Shown in pieces: positions 16,118 to 25,664 of a DNA stretch of 64,000 nt. The DNA lies in the NCBI RefSeq assembly GCF_022846615.1, contig NZ_AP025637.1, positions 3,621,001 through 3,685,000 on the forward strand. Direction: 5' to 3'. The position numbers were made by a program, and so were the translations under genes. The first letter of the stretch is position 1. Each line of letters opens with the position of its first letter. The notes under the pieces were generated by a model, which had not been told where the DNA came from, ran no database searches, and saw only the letters and a program-made list of their open reading frames with translations. Origin of the DNA: Roseomonas fluvialis. GTDB taxonomy: Bacteria > Pseudomonadota > Alphaproteobacteria > Acetobacterales > Acetobacteraceae.

Positions 16118-18174
16118 ACGCACTGGCCTTTCCCGGCTGGCTGCGGCGCGCGCAGCCCGGCAACGACGTGACGCTCGCACTCGGCGTGGTCGCGCTGCTG
16201 GTCGTGCTGGTGGTGCCGCTGCCCACGGTGCTGCTCGACCTCGGCCTTGCGATTTCCATCACCCTGTCGGTGCTGGTGCTGATGACGGCGCTGTTCCTGC
16301 GCCGGCCGCTCGATTTCACGTCGTTCCCCACGCTGTTGCTGCTGACCACGCTGCTGCGCCTCGCGCTGAACGTCGCCACCACGCGCATCATCCTCACGCA
16401 TGGGGCCGAGGGGCCACAGGCGGCGGGGCATGTCGTCTCGGCCTTCGGCGGCTTCCTGATGGGCGGCGACGTGGTGGTGGGGCTGATCGTCTTCGCGATC
16501 CTGCTGGTGGTGAACTTCATGGTCATCACCAAGGGGTCGGGGCGTATCGCGGAGGTGGCTGCGCGCTTCAGCCTCGATGCGCTGCCGGGCAAGCAGATGG
16601 CGATCGACGCCGACCTGTCCTCGGGCCTGATCGACGAAGGCGAGGCGCGCCGGCGCCGCCGTGAACTGGAGGAAGAAACCGGGTTCTACGGTGCCATGGA
16701 CGGCGCGGCGAAGTTCGTGCGCGGGGATGCCATCGCGGGGCTGATCATCACCGCGATCAACCTGCTGGGCGGCATGGCCATCGGTGTGGCGCGCCATGGC
16801 ATGGGCTTCGGCGACGCGGCGCAGACCTTCTCGCTGCTCACGGTCGGCGACGGGCTGGTCAGCCAGATCCCCGCGCTGCTGGTTTCGATCGCGGCGGGCA
16901 TCGTCGTCACCAAGGGTAATACCGAAGGCACCGCGGACCAGATGCTGGTCGGCCAGCTCGGCGCGGGGCCGAAGCCGCTCGCGATCGCGGCGGGCACGGC
17001 GGGCGTAATGGCGCTACTGCCCGGTATGCCGATGCTGCCCTTCCTGGCACTCGCCGGTGCGGCCGGCGCGGCGGCCTGGGCCAAGCAGAAGGCGATCGAC
17101 GCGCCGGCGGAAGCGGCCGCAGCGCCGGCGGCGGCGGCCGACCCGCCAATCGCCGAGACGCTGCGCATCGACCTGCTGCGGCTGGAACTGGGCTACGGAC
17201 TGCTCTCGCTGGCTGCCGGGGACGCGCCGCGGCTGACCGAACAGATCAAGGGCCTGCGCCGGTCCATCGCGCAGGAGATGGGCTTCGTGCTGCCCTCCGT
17301 GCGCATCCAGGACAACCTCTCGCTCTCGCCCGACACCTACGCGATTCGGGTGAAGGAGATCGAGGCCGGGCGCGGCCGGCTGCGCCCGCCGCTGGTCCTC
17401 GCGATCGACCCGGCCGGCGGCGTGCCCGACCTGCCCGGCGAACGCTGCAACGAACCGACCTTCGGACTGCCCGCGCTCTGGATTGAGGAGGCCCAGCGCG
17501 AGGACGCGCTGGCGCGCGGCTGCACCGTGGTCGATGCCGCCGGCGTGGTCGCCACGCACCTGACCGAGATGGTGCGCGAGAACATGGCGGAACTGCTCTC
17601 CTTCGCCGAGACTCAGAAGCTGCTCGACGACCTGCCGGCCGAACACCGCAAGCTGGTGGCGGACCTCGTGCCGGCGATGATCGGCGTGGGCGGGATCCAG
17701 CGCGTGCTGCAGGCGCTGCTGGGCGAACGTGTCTCGATCCGCGACCTGCCGACCATCCTCGAGGGCATCCAGGAAGCCTCGGCGGCGGGCGCGCGGTCGG
17801 TGCCGGGCATCGTCGCGATCGTGCGGGCGCGGCTGGCGCGGCAATTGTCCGATACGGCACGCGGGTCGGGCACGCATGTGCCGATGGTGACGCTCTCGGC
17901 TGATTGGGAAGTGGCCTTCACCGAGGCGCTGGTCGGCCCGCCGGAGGAACGCCAGCTCGCCATGGCGCCATCCCGCCTGGGCGAATTCATGCAGCGCGTG
18001 AAGGAGGTATTCGACAGCGCCTCGGCCGCGGGCGAACACCCGGTGCTGGTCTGCTCCGGCCCGATCCGCCCGCATGTGCGCGCGATCGTCGAGCGCTTCC
18101 GCCCGTCGACCGCCGTGCTGGCTCACACCGAGATTCACCCGCGCGCCAGGATCCGCACCGTTGGCACGATCTGA
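16114..18174 (+). CDS. flhA: FlhA, flagellar type III export gate protein
   Basis: 686 residues from a GTG that overlaps the flbD stop by 4 bp. The N-terminal half (to about 330) has eight membrane segments and the family core T-S-F-P-T-L-L-L-L-T-T-L-L-R-L-A-L-N-V-A-T-T-R. The cytoplasmic part before the C-domain has G-K-Q-M-A-I-D-A-D-L. The C-terminal cytosolic ring domain (about 345-686) docks chaperone-substrate complexes. FlhA is the proton-coupled core of the flagellar export gate. FlhB, FliP, FliQ and FliR are not in the window. Confidence 0.96.
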   Translation: MNALAFPGWLRRAQPGNDVTLALGVVALLVVLVVPLPTVLLDLGLAISITLSVLVLMTALFLRRPLDFTSFPTLLLLTTLLRLALNVATTRIILTHGAEGPQAAGHVVSAFGGFLMGGDVVVGLIVFAILLVVNFMVITKGSGRIAEVAARFSLDALPGKQMAIDADLSSGLIDEGEARRRRRELEEETGFYGAMDGAAKFVRGDAIAGLIITAINLLGGMAIGVARHGMGFGDAAQTFSLLTVGDGLVSQIPALLVSIAAGIVVTKGNTEGTADQMLVGQLGAGPKPLAIAAGTAGVMALLPGMPMLPFLALAGAAGAAAWAKQKAIDAPAEAAAAPAAAADPPIAETLRIDLLRLELGYGLLSLAAGDAPRLTEQIKGLRRSIAQEMGFVLPSVRIQDNLSLSPDTYAIRVKEIEAGRGRLRPPLVLAIDPAGGVPDLPGERCNEPTFGLPALWIEEAQREDALARGCTVVDAAGVVATHLTEMVRENMAELLSFAETQKLLDDLPAEHRKLVADLVPAMIGVGGIQRVLQALLGERVSIRDLPTILEGIQEASAAGARSVPGIVAIVRARLARQLSDTARGSGTHVPMVTLSADWEVAFTEALVGPPEERQLAMAPSRLGEFMQRVKEVFDSASAAGEHPVLVCSGPIRPHVRAIVERFRPSTAVLAHTEIHPRARIRTVGTI

Positions 18175-18175
18175 C

Positions 18176-19087
18176 TCAGCGGGCCATCGCCGCCAGTTCG
18201 GTGCGCAGCAGCGCCTCGGCCTCCGGTGCCGGGATGCGCGCCAGCGCGGCAAGGTCGCGCCCGGCCGCCACGCGCGCGACGATCGCAGCCCCAAGCGCGT
18301 AGCCGCTGCGTGCCGGGATGTCCCCGCGATAGCCGTAGCCGAGGTAGCGCGCACGGACCTCGCCTGCCGTCGCATGCAGCCGGTCGGGCAGTTCCGCGGC
18401 CAGGCGCCGGAACAGCTCAGGCCCCGCATCGGCCAGCCCCGCGTCACCCAGGAACACCGCGATGCGCGGCAGGCCCGGGTTCAGCACCGCGGTCGCATGC
18501 ACCGCCAGCCCCTCCTTCCAGATGCCGAGCCAGAGCGGGTCGCCGCCCGGCAGGATCAGGGATGGGTTCACCTCGTGGTGGTACATGTGGAAGCGTTCGT
18601 GATCGAGCAGCGGTCCCACCGCTTCCCCATGCAGCAGCGCCATCATGTCCAGGCCGAGGAACAGAACGACGCGGTCGTGCCACAGCCGCGTGGCGGCATC
18701 GAAATTCAGGAAGGACACGAAGGCCAGCGCGGGCACGCTCGGCGATGCATCCGGCACGGCCACGCGGAACCGCAGCAGGCGGTCGCACCACAGCGCAGGC
18801 AGCGCGGCCGACAGCCGGCGCACGACCGGCGCCACCGGATCGAACAGCGCCAGCCATCGCGCGACATCCACGCGCCCGACGCGGGCTGCGCGATAGGCCT
18901 CGATCTGCGGCGTGAACCAGCTGGCCACCAGCGCGCGGCCGCGCGCGACATCGTCACCCGCCGGCAGCGTGTCATGCGCCGTCCAGAAGGCAGGCATCAG
19001 GTCCTCGAGCCCGGGGCAGGTGCCTTGCGCACTGGCCGTGCCGGTCAACGCCATCGCTGCCATCAGGCTTCGCCTGCCCAGGACCAC
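18176..19087 (-). CDS. Predicted secreted zinc metallopeptidase (HExxH)
   Basis: 303 residues from a GTG (19085-19087). A signal peptide with R-R-S-L-M-A-A-M-A-L and A-S-A-Q covers residues about 1-21, so the protein is probably periplasmic. Residues 163-167 read H-E-R-F-H, a gluzincin-type HExxH zinc site. A downstream K-E-G-L-A-V-H (Glu192) fits the third zinc ligand of gluzincins. Apart from this I do not recognise the family; it resembles the general 'predicted Zn-dependent protease' groups. It points against the flagellar genes on both sides, stops 2 bp from flhA, and probably has its own promoter in the 98-bp gap before flhF. A flagellar role is unproven. Confidence 0.6.
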   Translation of the reverse strand: MVLGRRSLMAAMALTGTASAQGTCPGLEDLMPAFWTAHDTLPAGDDVARGRALVASWFTPQIEAYRAARVGRVDVARWLALFDPVAPVVRRLSAALPALWCDRLLRFRVAVPDASPSVPALAFVSFLNFDAATRLWHDRVVLFLGLDMMALLHGEAVGPLLDHERFHMYHHEVNPSLILPGGDPLWLGIWKEGLAVHATAVLNPGLPRIAVFLGDAGLADAGPELFRRLAAELPDRLHATAGEVRARYLGYGYRGDIPARSGYALGAAIVARVAAGRDLAALARIPAPEAEALLRTELAAMAR

Positions 19088-19185
19088 GCCCGCCTCCCTG
19101 CCGCGCCACGCCGCAGGCTAGCGCAGTTTCCGACCAGCGTGTCGTGCCGTGCCGGCGCGGTCGCGCCGCCTCGGGGAGCAGCCCG

Positions 19186-20091
19186 ATGCGCCTGAAGACC
19201 TTCCGCGCCCCGCGCATGGCGGACGCGATGGCGATGCTGCGAGACGAACTCGGCGCCGAGGCCATCATCCTCGGCACGCGCCGCGTCGCTCAGGGCGTGG
19301 AGGTGACCGCCGCACTCGAACCCGAGGAGCCGCTGCTGATCCCGCCCATGGCGGCGGCCGCGGCAGCGCCTGCGACCGGTCCGCTCGCCTTCCACAACCT
19401 GCCCGCTGCGCTTGGCGCTGCGCTCGGGGCCGGGCCGCTCGAAGCGACCCTCGCCGCGCGGCTCGCCTTCGCGCCGCTGCCAGGCGGCCGCGATCGGCCG
19501 CTGATGCTGGTGGGTCCGCCCGGCGCAGGCAAGACGCTCACCTGCGCGAAGCTCGCCGCGCGCCAGGTGCTGCGCGGCGGCCAGCCAGCCGTGATCACCG
19601 CCGATGGACAGCGTGCCGGCGCCTCGGCGCAACTCGCGGCCTTCACCGGCGTGCTGGGCCTGACGCTCGCGGTGGCACCGACGCCGGCCACGCTGGGCAA
19701 GGCGCTGGCGCGGCGCGCGCGCGGCGAGACGGTGCTGATCGACACCGCCGGCTGCGATCCCTTCGACCCGCCGCAGGCGGTGGCATTGCGCGCGCTCGCG
19801 ACCATCGCGGAAGCCGAACTGGTGCTGGTGCTCCCGGCGGGCCTCGACGCGGCGGAGGCGGCCGACCTCGCACGGGCCTTCGCGGCGCTGGGTGCGCGAC
19901 ACCTGGTCGCGACTCGGCTCGATTCCGCGCGACGCCTCGGTGCCGTGCTCGCCGCCGCCGAGGCCGGGCCGCTCCACCTGGCGGAGGGTGGCGTCGGGCC
20001 CGATGTGGCGGACGGGCTCGAACCGCTCTCGCCGGGGGGCCTGGCCGCGCGGCTGCTTGCCCCCCGCCGCGCCCCGCAGGAGGCCGCATGA
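19186..20091 (+). CDS. flhF: FlhF, SRP-type GTPase for flagellar placement
   Basis: 301 residues from the ATG preceded by GGGGAGC; M-R-L-K-T-F-R-A-P is the conserved FlhF start. The N-terminal B region (1 to about 60) has D-A-M-A-M-L-R-D-E-L-G-A-E-A-I-I-L-G. The G domain has Walker A G-P-P-G-A-G-K-T at 110-117 and D-T-A-G near residue 186. It is shorter than most FlhF proteins because the linker and N-domain are reduced. With FlhG it sets polar flagellum site and number. It is 1 bp before flhG. Confidence 0.9.
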   Translation: MRLKTFRAPRMADAMAMLRDELGAEAIILGTRRVAQGVEVTAALEPEEPLLIPPMAAAAAAPATGPLAFHNLPAALGAALGAGPLEATLAARLAFAPLPGGRDRPLMLVGPPGAGKTLTCAKLAARQVLRGGQPAVITADGQRAGASAQLAAFTGVLGLTLAVAPTPATLGKALARRARGETVLIDTAGCDPFDPPQAVALRALATIAEAELVLVLPAGLDAAEAADLARAFAALGARHLVATRLDSARRLGAVLAAAEAGPLHLAEGGVGPDVADGLEPLSPGGLAARLLAPRRAPQEAA

Positions 20092-20092
20092 C

Positions 20093-20860
20093 ATGAGCCA
20101 CGCCGCAGCAGTCCCGCAGCCCGCGGCCGGGCGCGTCATCGCCATCGCCTCCGGCAAGGGGGGCGTGGGGAAGACCTGGTTCGCCATCACCCTCGCGCAG
20201 GCCATGGCGCGCCGGGGCGCGCGCGTGCTGCTGGTCGATGCCGACCTCGGCCTCGCCAACGTGGATGTGCAACTGGGCTTCCAGCCCGAGCGCGACCTCT
20301 CGGCCGTGATCTCCGGCCGGCTGACGACCGAAGCCGCAGCCACGCGCCATGCCGCGGCGGGCATCGACATCCTGGCCGGGCGGTCGGGATCGGGCGCGCT
20401 GGCGTCGCTCGAAGGGGTCGCGCTCGATGTCGTGCTCGCCGCCATCGCGGGCGCGGCCGTGCGCTGGGACCGTGTGGTGGTGGACCTGGGCGCGGGGCTT
20501 GAGGCGCCGCAACGGCGCATCGCGGCTGCAGCGGATACGCTGCTGGTACTCGCCACCGAGGAGCCGACCAGCCTGACCGACGCCTATGCCGTGCTGAAGC
20601 TGCATGCGGCGGACCGGCCGGGCGGCGATGCCCGCATCGTGGTGAACCTGGCGGCCGATGCCGCGGGGGGCCTGCGCACGCATGCGGCGCTGGCGCGCGC
20701 GGCGGCCACCTTCCTCAGGCGCGACATTCCGCTGGCCGGCGTGGTACGGCGCGATGCGAAGGTGCGCGACGCGATCCGCCACCAGGCCCCGCTGCTCACG
20801 CGCCATCCAGGCTGCATCGCGGCGCGCGACGTGGAGGCGATCGCTCGCGGACTGGCCTGA
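20093..20860 (+). CDS. flhG: FlhG (FleN/YlxH), MinD-like flagellar number regulator
   Basis: 255 residues. The deviant Walker A S-G-K-G-G-V-G-K-T lies at 20-28, and the MinD-type L-L-V-D-A-D-L-G-L-A-N-V-D follows near residue 51. A late D-R-V-V-V-D-L-G-A-G-L is the switch region. The ATG at 20093 is just past the flhF stop. FlhG is an ATPase that antagonises FlhF and limits flagellar number. Together flhF-flhG end the flagellar block. Confidence 0.9.
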   Translation: MSHAAAVPQPAAGRVIAIASGKGGVGKTWFAITLAQAMARRGARVLLVDADLGLANVDVQLGFQPERDLSAVISGRLTTEAAATRHAAAGIDILAGRSGSGALASLEGVALDVVLAAIAGAAVRWDRVVVDLGAGLEAPQRRIAAAADTLLVLATEEPTSLTDAYAVLKLHAADRPGGDARIVVNLAADAAGGLRTHAALARAAATFLRRDIPLAGVVRRDAKVRDAIRHQAPLLTRHPGCIAARDVEAIARGLA

Positions 20861-20958
20861 GAACGCACCTTCTGGCGCGTTCCCGACGTGCGACACCGAG
20901 GGCGCCGTCGCGCGCCCAGGCTTGCGCCGCTTGCCCCCACGGTGTTGTACGGTGGGGC

Positions 20959-22119
20959 ATGCTCGCGTTGATCAGGCAGGACCGCGACCTCAGGGTGGAC
21001 ATCGTCCGCGGCTTCGCGCTGTGGGCCATCTTCGTGAACCACACGCCGGGCAACTGGCTGGGCTACATCACGCCGCGCAACTACACCCTGGCAGACGCAA
21101 CCGAGGCCTTCGTGATGCTGGCCGGCTACGCGGCCGGTCTCGCCTACGGCATCGTGATGGACCGGCAGGGCTGGTTCTTCGCCGCATCCCGCGTCATGGG
21201 GCGTGTCTTCACACTGTATGTCGCGCATATCTTCCTGCTGGTGCTGTTCACCGCGCAGGTCGGCTTTTCCGCCGAACGGCTGGATGCGGCGGCGTATCTC
21301 GACGAACTGCACCTCGACCCCTTCGCCACCGAACCCTACCGCGCGCTGCTCGAGGCGCTGCTGCTGCGCTACCAGCCCTCCTTCCTCAACATCCTGCCGC
21401 TCTACATCGTGGTGCTGGCGATGTTCGCGCTGGCCATGCCGCTGATGCGCCGGCCCTGGCTGATGCTGGCGCTGTCCGTTGGCCTGTGGGTCTGCGCACG
21501 CGCCTTCGACCTCACGCTGCCCTCCTGGCGGGGCGAGGACTGGTTCTTCAACCCGCTGGCCTGGCAGTTGCTGTTCTTCATCGGCTGCGCGATCGGCTAC
21601 CGGCCGCCGGGCGGGGCGGCGCTGTCGGTGCCCTGGCGTCCCTGGGCGGGGGCCTTGTGCTGGCTGCTGTTGGCCGCGGGAGCGGCAATGACGGTGCTGA
21701 TCTATTTCCAGTGGGATTTCGCGGAGGCGAGCCTGCCCGCCTTCGCGCCCTTCCTGGCGGCGATCGACAAGGCATCGCTGCACCCCATGCGGCTGCTGAC
21801 CATGCTGGCGCTGACCTACCTGATCGCGCACGGCATCCCGCGCGACGCCGCCTGGATGCGGACGCGCCCGGCGCTGCTGCTGGCGCTGCTCGGCCAGCAG
21901 GCGCTGCCGGTGTTCTGCGCCGGGATCGGCCTGTCCTTCGCCGCGCGCCTGGCGCTGGAATTCTCCGACGGCTGGGCGGTCCAGGCGGTGGTGAACCTTG
22001 TGGGCGCAGCGCTGCTGGTCGGCCTCGCGGTCCTGACCGCTTGGTACGGGGCCGAAAAGCGGGCGGTCCGGCGTCCGCCGCCACCCTTGCAGGCGCCGGC
22101 GACGGGCGATAGTCGTTAG
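20959..22119 (+). CDS. opgC: OpgC-family membrane acyltransferase
   Basis: 386 residues, about ten membrane segments. The N-terminal D-L-R-V-D-I-V-R-G-F-A-L-W-A-I-F-V-N-H is the OpgC/acyltransferase-3 start, and A-D-A-T-E-A-F-V-M-L-A-G-Y-A-A-G follows at about 57-72. OpgC adds succinyl groups to periplasmic glucans, but OpgG/OpgH are not nearby, so the acceptor may be another glycan. The gene is 2 bp from the SGNH-like gene downstream, suggesting a working pair (membrane acyl donor plus periplasmic partner) as in several O-acylation systems. Confidence 0.82.
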   Translation: MLALIRQDRDLRVDIVRGFALWAIFVNHTPGNWLGYITPRNYTLADATEAFVMLAGYAAGLAYGIVMDRQGWFFAASRVMGRVFTLYVAHIFLLVLFTAQVGFSAERLDAAAYLDELHLDPFATEPYRALLEALLLRYQPSFLNILPLYIVVLAMFALAMPLMRRPWLMLALSVGLWVCARAFDLTLPSWRGEDWFFNPLAWQLLFFIGCAIGYRPPGGAALSVPWRPWAGALCWLLLAAGAAMTVLIYFQWDFAEASLPAFAPFLAAIDKASLHPMRLLTMLALTYLIAHGIPRDAAWMRTRPALLLALLGQQALPVFCAGIGLSFAARLALEFSDGWAVQAVVNLVGAALLVGLAVLTAWYGAEKRAVRRPPPPLQAPATGDSR

Positions 22120-22121
22120 TC

Positions 22122-22856
22122 ATGCGCTTCGTCCTGGCCCTGCTGGTCGGGTTGAGCCTTGCCTGGCCGGTCGCGGCCGTGCAGGGGCCGGGCTGTGGCG
22201 CCCCGGCGGAATGGCTGGAATCACCGCCGTTGCGCGCCACCGCCACGGGCATCGCCACCGGCCGGCTGCGCATCCTGGCGGTGGGGTCCGCCTCGGTCTC
22301 TGGTCCGGGCGTGACGGCACCGGCGGCCGCCTGGCCCGCCCGGCTTGAGGCGCTGCTGCGCGAACGCCGCCCGGACCTGGCCCTGACCTTCGAGGTGCGC
22401 GGCGCGCGCGGTTCGACCGCGACGGACCAATGGCGCCAGATCGAGGAAGCTCTGCGCGCTGGGCCGATCGACCTGGTCATCTGGCAGGCCGGCATGACCG
22501 AGGCGGTGCGCGGCCTGCCGATCGACGACATGGCGGCGGTGATCTCGCAGGGGCTGGACCGCCTGCATGCCCGCGGCGTGGACGCCATCATCATGGGCAT
22601 CCAGTACAGCCGCTTCCTGCGCGCCAATGCCGAGGTGGACCCGTATCGCGATGCGCTGCGCGTGCTGGCGGCGGCCGGGCATGCCGGCTTCTTCTCGCGC
22701 TACGACATCATGCGAGCGTGGGCCGAGGCCGGTACGGTCGACATGGAACGCGCCCAGCGCGACCGCCGCGCCGCCGAGGTCGACAAGCTGAACGACTGCC
22801 TGGCGCGCGCGCTCGGCGCCTTCATCCGGGACGGGGTGGCGGAAGCGCGGCGCTGA
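22122..22856 (+). CDS. Periplasmic SGNH-hydrolase-like protein
   Basis: 244 residues with an N-terminal signal peptide (1 to about 19). The fold order of SGNH/GDSL proteins is visible: block I I-L-A-V-G-S-A-S-V-S-G near 51-61, block III I-W-Q-A-G-M-T-E near 121-128, and block V V-D-K-L-N-D-C near 222-228. Compared with relatives, the catalytic Ser position reads Ala (or is shifted), the block III Asn is Thr, and the block V His is Asn. It may therefore be non-catalytic, or act as an acceptor- or glycan-binding partner of the OpgC-like protein 2 bp upstream. Confidence 0.65.
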   Translation: MRFVLALLVGLSLAWPVAAVQGPGCGAPAEWLESPPLRATATGIATGRLRILAVGSASVSGPGVTAPAAAWPARLEALLRERRPDLALTFEVRGARGSTATDQWRQIEEALRAGPIDLVIWQAGMTEAVRGLPIDDMAAVISQGLDRLHARGVDAIIMGIQYSRFLRANAEVDPYRDALRVLAAAGHAGFFSRYDIMRAWAEAGTVDMERAQRDRRAAEVDKLNDCLARALGAFIRDGVAEARR

Positions 22857-22997
22857 CGGCGTTGCCAGCCAGTACCTCAGGCACGCGCCACCGACGGATC
22901 ACGCAACTGCTACTGGCGATGGGCGCCACCGGGGCCCGCCCGCCGCTCGGGGCGCGCAAGCCAAGCGCCCGGAGGCCGCGCCCTGCGCCGGGGGATG

Positions 22998-24668
22998 TCA
23001 GAACAACCCTTCGATCCGCCCGTCCGCATCCAGCATGATGCTCTCCGCTGCCGGCACACGCGGCAGGCCTGGCATCGTCATGATGTCGCCGCACACCGCC
23101 ACAACGAAGCCCGCGCCGGCGGACAGCCGCACCTCGCGCACCGGCAGCACGTGGCCTTCCGGCGCGCCGAGCTTCGTGGGGTCGGCGCTGAACGAATACT
23201 GCGTCTTTGCGATGCAGACCGGCAGGTCGCGGTAGCCGTCCTTCTCGAAGCGCTCGAGCTTCTGCGCGACGGGCGCGGGGATGGAGACCGAGGCGGCGCG
23301 ATACACCTCCCGCGCGATCGTCTCGATCTTGCCGGCCAGCGAGACATGGTCGGTGTACAGCGGTGCGAAGGCGGCGCGCTTGCCCGCGATCATGCCCTGC
23401 ACCGCGCGCGCGAGGTCGAGCGCGCCCTTCGCGCCATCCCCCCAATGCGTGCACAGGATCGCATCGGTGCCGAGCGCGCGCATCGCCTCCTGCACGGCGG
23501 CGATCTCGGCATCCGTATCGCCGGTGAAGCGGTTCAGCCCCACCACCACCGGCACGCCGAACTTGCCGACATTCTCGACATGGCGCGCGAGGTTCACCAC
23601 GCCGCGCTTCACGGCCGCCACGTCCTCGCGCCCCAGCTCCGCCTTTGCCACGCCGCCATGCATCTTGAGCGCGCGCACCGTCGCGACCACCACGCAGGCG
23701 GCCGGCGCGAGGCCCGCCTGGCGGCACTTGATGTCCATGAACTTCTCGGCGCCGAGGTCGGCACCGAAGCCCGCTTCCGTCACCACCACGTCGGCCAGCT
23801 TAAGGCCCAGCCGCGTCGCCATCACCGAATTGCAGCCATGCGCGATGTTGGCGAAGGGCCCGCCATGCACGAGCGCGGGTGAGCCCTCGATGGTCTGTAC
23901 CAGGTTGGGCGCGAAGGCGTCGCGCAGCAGCACCGCCATGGCACCATCGGCCTTGATGTCTGCCGCGGTGACGGACTTCCCCTCGCGCGTCTGGCCCACG
24001 ATCATGCGCCCAAGCCGCGCCTGCAGGTCGGCCAGGTCCTTCGCCAGGCAGAACACCGCCATGACTTCCGACGCCACTGTGATGTCGAAGCCGTCCTCGC
24101 GCGGGAAGCCGTTCGCGACACCGCCGAGCGACGACACCACCGAGCGCAGCGCACGGTCGTTCATGTCGAGCGCGCGGCGCCAGGAGATCCGCCGCGCATC
24201 GAGCCCCGTGCCGTTGCCCCAGTACAAATGGTTGTCGACCATCGCCGCCAGCAGGTTGTTGGCGGAGGTGATCGCGTGGAAGTCGCCGGTGAAATGGAGG
24301 TTGATGTCCTCCATCGGCAGTACCTGCGCATAGCCGCCGCCCGTCGCCCCGCCCTTCACGCCGAAGCAGGGACCGAGCGACGGCTCGCGTAGCGCAATCA
24401 TCGTCTTCACGCCGAGCGCGTTCAGCGCATCGCCCAGGCCCACGGTGGTGGTGGTCTTGCCCTCGCCTGCCGGCGTGGGATTGATGCCGGTGACCAGCAC
24501 CAGCGCACCATCCGGGCGGTCCTGCTGGGCTGCTATGAAGTCGAGCCCGATCTTCGCCTTGAACTTGCCGTAGGGCTCCAGCGCGTCGTCGGGGATGCCG
24601 GCGCGCGCGGCGATCTCGCGGATCGGCTTCAGCGTCGCGGCGCGCGCGATCTCGAGGTCGGTCGACAT
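22998..24668 (-). CDS. fhs: Formate-tetrahydrofolate ligase
   Basis: 556 residues, the normal length. The nucleotide loop T-P-A-G-E-G-K-T lies at 65-72. Family blocks seen include [15 protein letters not shown] and [13 protein letters not shown]-x-E-K-F. The enzyme makes 10-formyl-THF from formate, THF and ATP in the cytoplasm, feeding one-carbon metabolism. It stands alone and is divergent from the MipA-type gene. No riboswitch was recognised upstream. EC 6.3.4.3. Confidence 0.97.
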   Translation of the reverse strand: MSTDLEIARAATLKPIREIAARAGIPDDALEPYGKFKAKIGLDFIAAQQDRPDGALVLVTGINPTPAGEGKTTTTVGLGDALNALGVKTMIALREPSLGPCFGVKGGATGGGYAQVLPMEDINLHFTGDFHAITSANNLLAAMVDNHLYWGNGTGLDARRISWRRALDMNDRALRSVVSSLGGVANGFPREDGFDITVASEVMAVFCLAKDLADLQARLGRMIVGQTREGKSVTAADIKADGAMAVLLRDAFAPNLVQTIEGSPALVHGGPFANIAHGCNSVMATRLGLKLADVVVTEAGFGADLGAEKFMDIKCRQAGLAPAACVVVATVRALKMHGGVAKAELGREDVAAVKRGVVNLARHVENVGKFGVPVVVGLNRFTGDTDAEIAAVQEAMRALGTDAILCTHWGDGAKGALDLARAVQGMIAGKRAAFAPLYTDHVSLAGKIETIAREVYRAASVSIPAPVAQKLERFEKDGYRDLPVCIAKTQYSFSADPTKLGAPEGHVLPVREVRLSAGAGFVVAVCGDIMTMPGLPRVPAAESIMLDADGRIEGLF

Positions 24669-24785
24669 GACCTGGCGTCTCCCTGCTTGGCGTCTTGTGC
24701 CGGGCGCTTATCTGGGTGGGAGAAAATGGTAAAGGCCTGGAGTCCGGGGATGAACCCGGCAAGGCGTCCGCCGGAGACATCACCG

Positions 24786-25598
24786 ATGCATCGCTTCCTG
24801 CCCATCCTGGCGGTCCTGGCCGGCTGCCTGGTCGCCGAACGTGCCGCGGCGCAGACAGGGCTCGCGCCGCAGGCCGCGCCCGCGCTCGGCGCACCGGGCT
24901 TCGACCAGTGGCGCATCGGCATCGGGTTCGGGCTGCTGGTGACGCCCGACTACCTCGGGTCGAATGACGTGACGGTGCGCCCGCTGGCCGCACCCGAGAT
25001 CCGCGCGCCCTACGACACGGTCTTCCTGTCCTTTCGCGACGGGCTCGGCGCCACCGTGCTGCGGGAGGGCCCCTTCTCCGCCGGGCTGGTGCTGCGCCCG
25101 CGTTTCGGCCGCGACCAGGACGACAACAGCGCGCTGCGCGGCATGGGCGATATCCGCCTGTCCGGCGAAGGCGGCGGCTTCGTCTCATACTCCGACGGCA
25201 CCTGGCTGGCGCGCGGCGAAGTCCGCTACGGCTTCGGCGGCTATTCAGGCGTGGTCGCCGATGCGCGCGTGGACCGCGTGTGGCGCGTGCACCCGCAGGT
25301 GATCCTGTCGGCCGGGCCGCGCCTGTCCTGGGGCGGGTCCGGCTTCGCCGAGACGTTCTTCGGCGTCGACGAGGACCAGTCGCAGCGCAGCGGCTACGCG
25401 CCCTTCCGGCCGAACGACTACTGGTATGCGGCGGTCGCCGGCGGCGCGACCTGGGCGATCGACCAGCGCTGGGCATTGATCATGTTCGGCGAGGTCGGGC
25501 GCATCATGGGCCAATCCGCGGACAGCCCGCTGATCGACCGCGGCAGCGCGACGCAGGGCGTGTTCGGCCTCACCATGGCCTACCGCTTCCTGCCCTGA
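24786..25598 (+). CDS. MipA/OmpV-family outer membrane protein
   Basis: 270 residues from the ATG that starts a signal peptide M-H-R-F-L-P-I-L-A-V (cleavage probably after A-A-A-Q near residue 23). The rest is a series of alternating beta strands ending in A-Y-R-F-L-P with a terminal aromatic residue as in beta-barrels. The MipA features are P-D-Y-L-G-S-N-D (about 55-62) and Y-G-F-G-G-Y-S-G. MipA binds murein synthase in E. coli; OmpV relatives are porin-like. The exact role here is unknown. The frame extends upstream without a ribosome site, so the later ATG was chosen. Confidence 0.8.
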   Translation: MHRFLPILAVLAGCLVAERAAAQTGLAPQAAPALGAPGFDQWRIGIGFGLLVTPDYLGSNDVTVRPLAAPEIRAPYDTVFLSFRDGLGATVLREGPFSAGLVLRPRFGRDQDDNSALRGMGDIRLSGEGGGFVSYSDGTWLARGEVRYGFGGYSGVVADARVDRVWRVHPQVILSAGPRLSWGGSGFAETFFGVDEDQSQRSGYAPFRPNDYWYAAVAGGATWAIDQRWALIMFGEVGRIMGQSADSPLIDRGSATQGVFGLTMAYRFLP

Positions 25599-25664
25599 CA
25601 CTCCGGGCTTCGCAGGTCCGGCGCCGCGGCGTAACCTACCCGGAAACCGTCCGGGAGAACGTCA

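Noticed and set aside
24669-24785. Stem-loop rich stretch between fhs and the MipA-type gene, considered as a riboswitch
   Set aside because: A short CCGGG/CCCGG hairpin is present, but nothing fits known glycine, ZTP or THF riboswitch cores.
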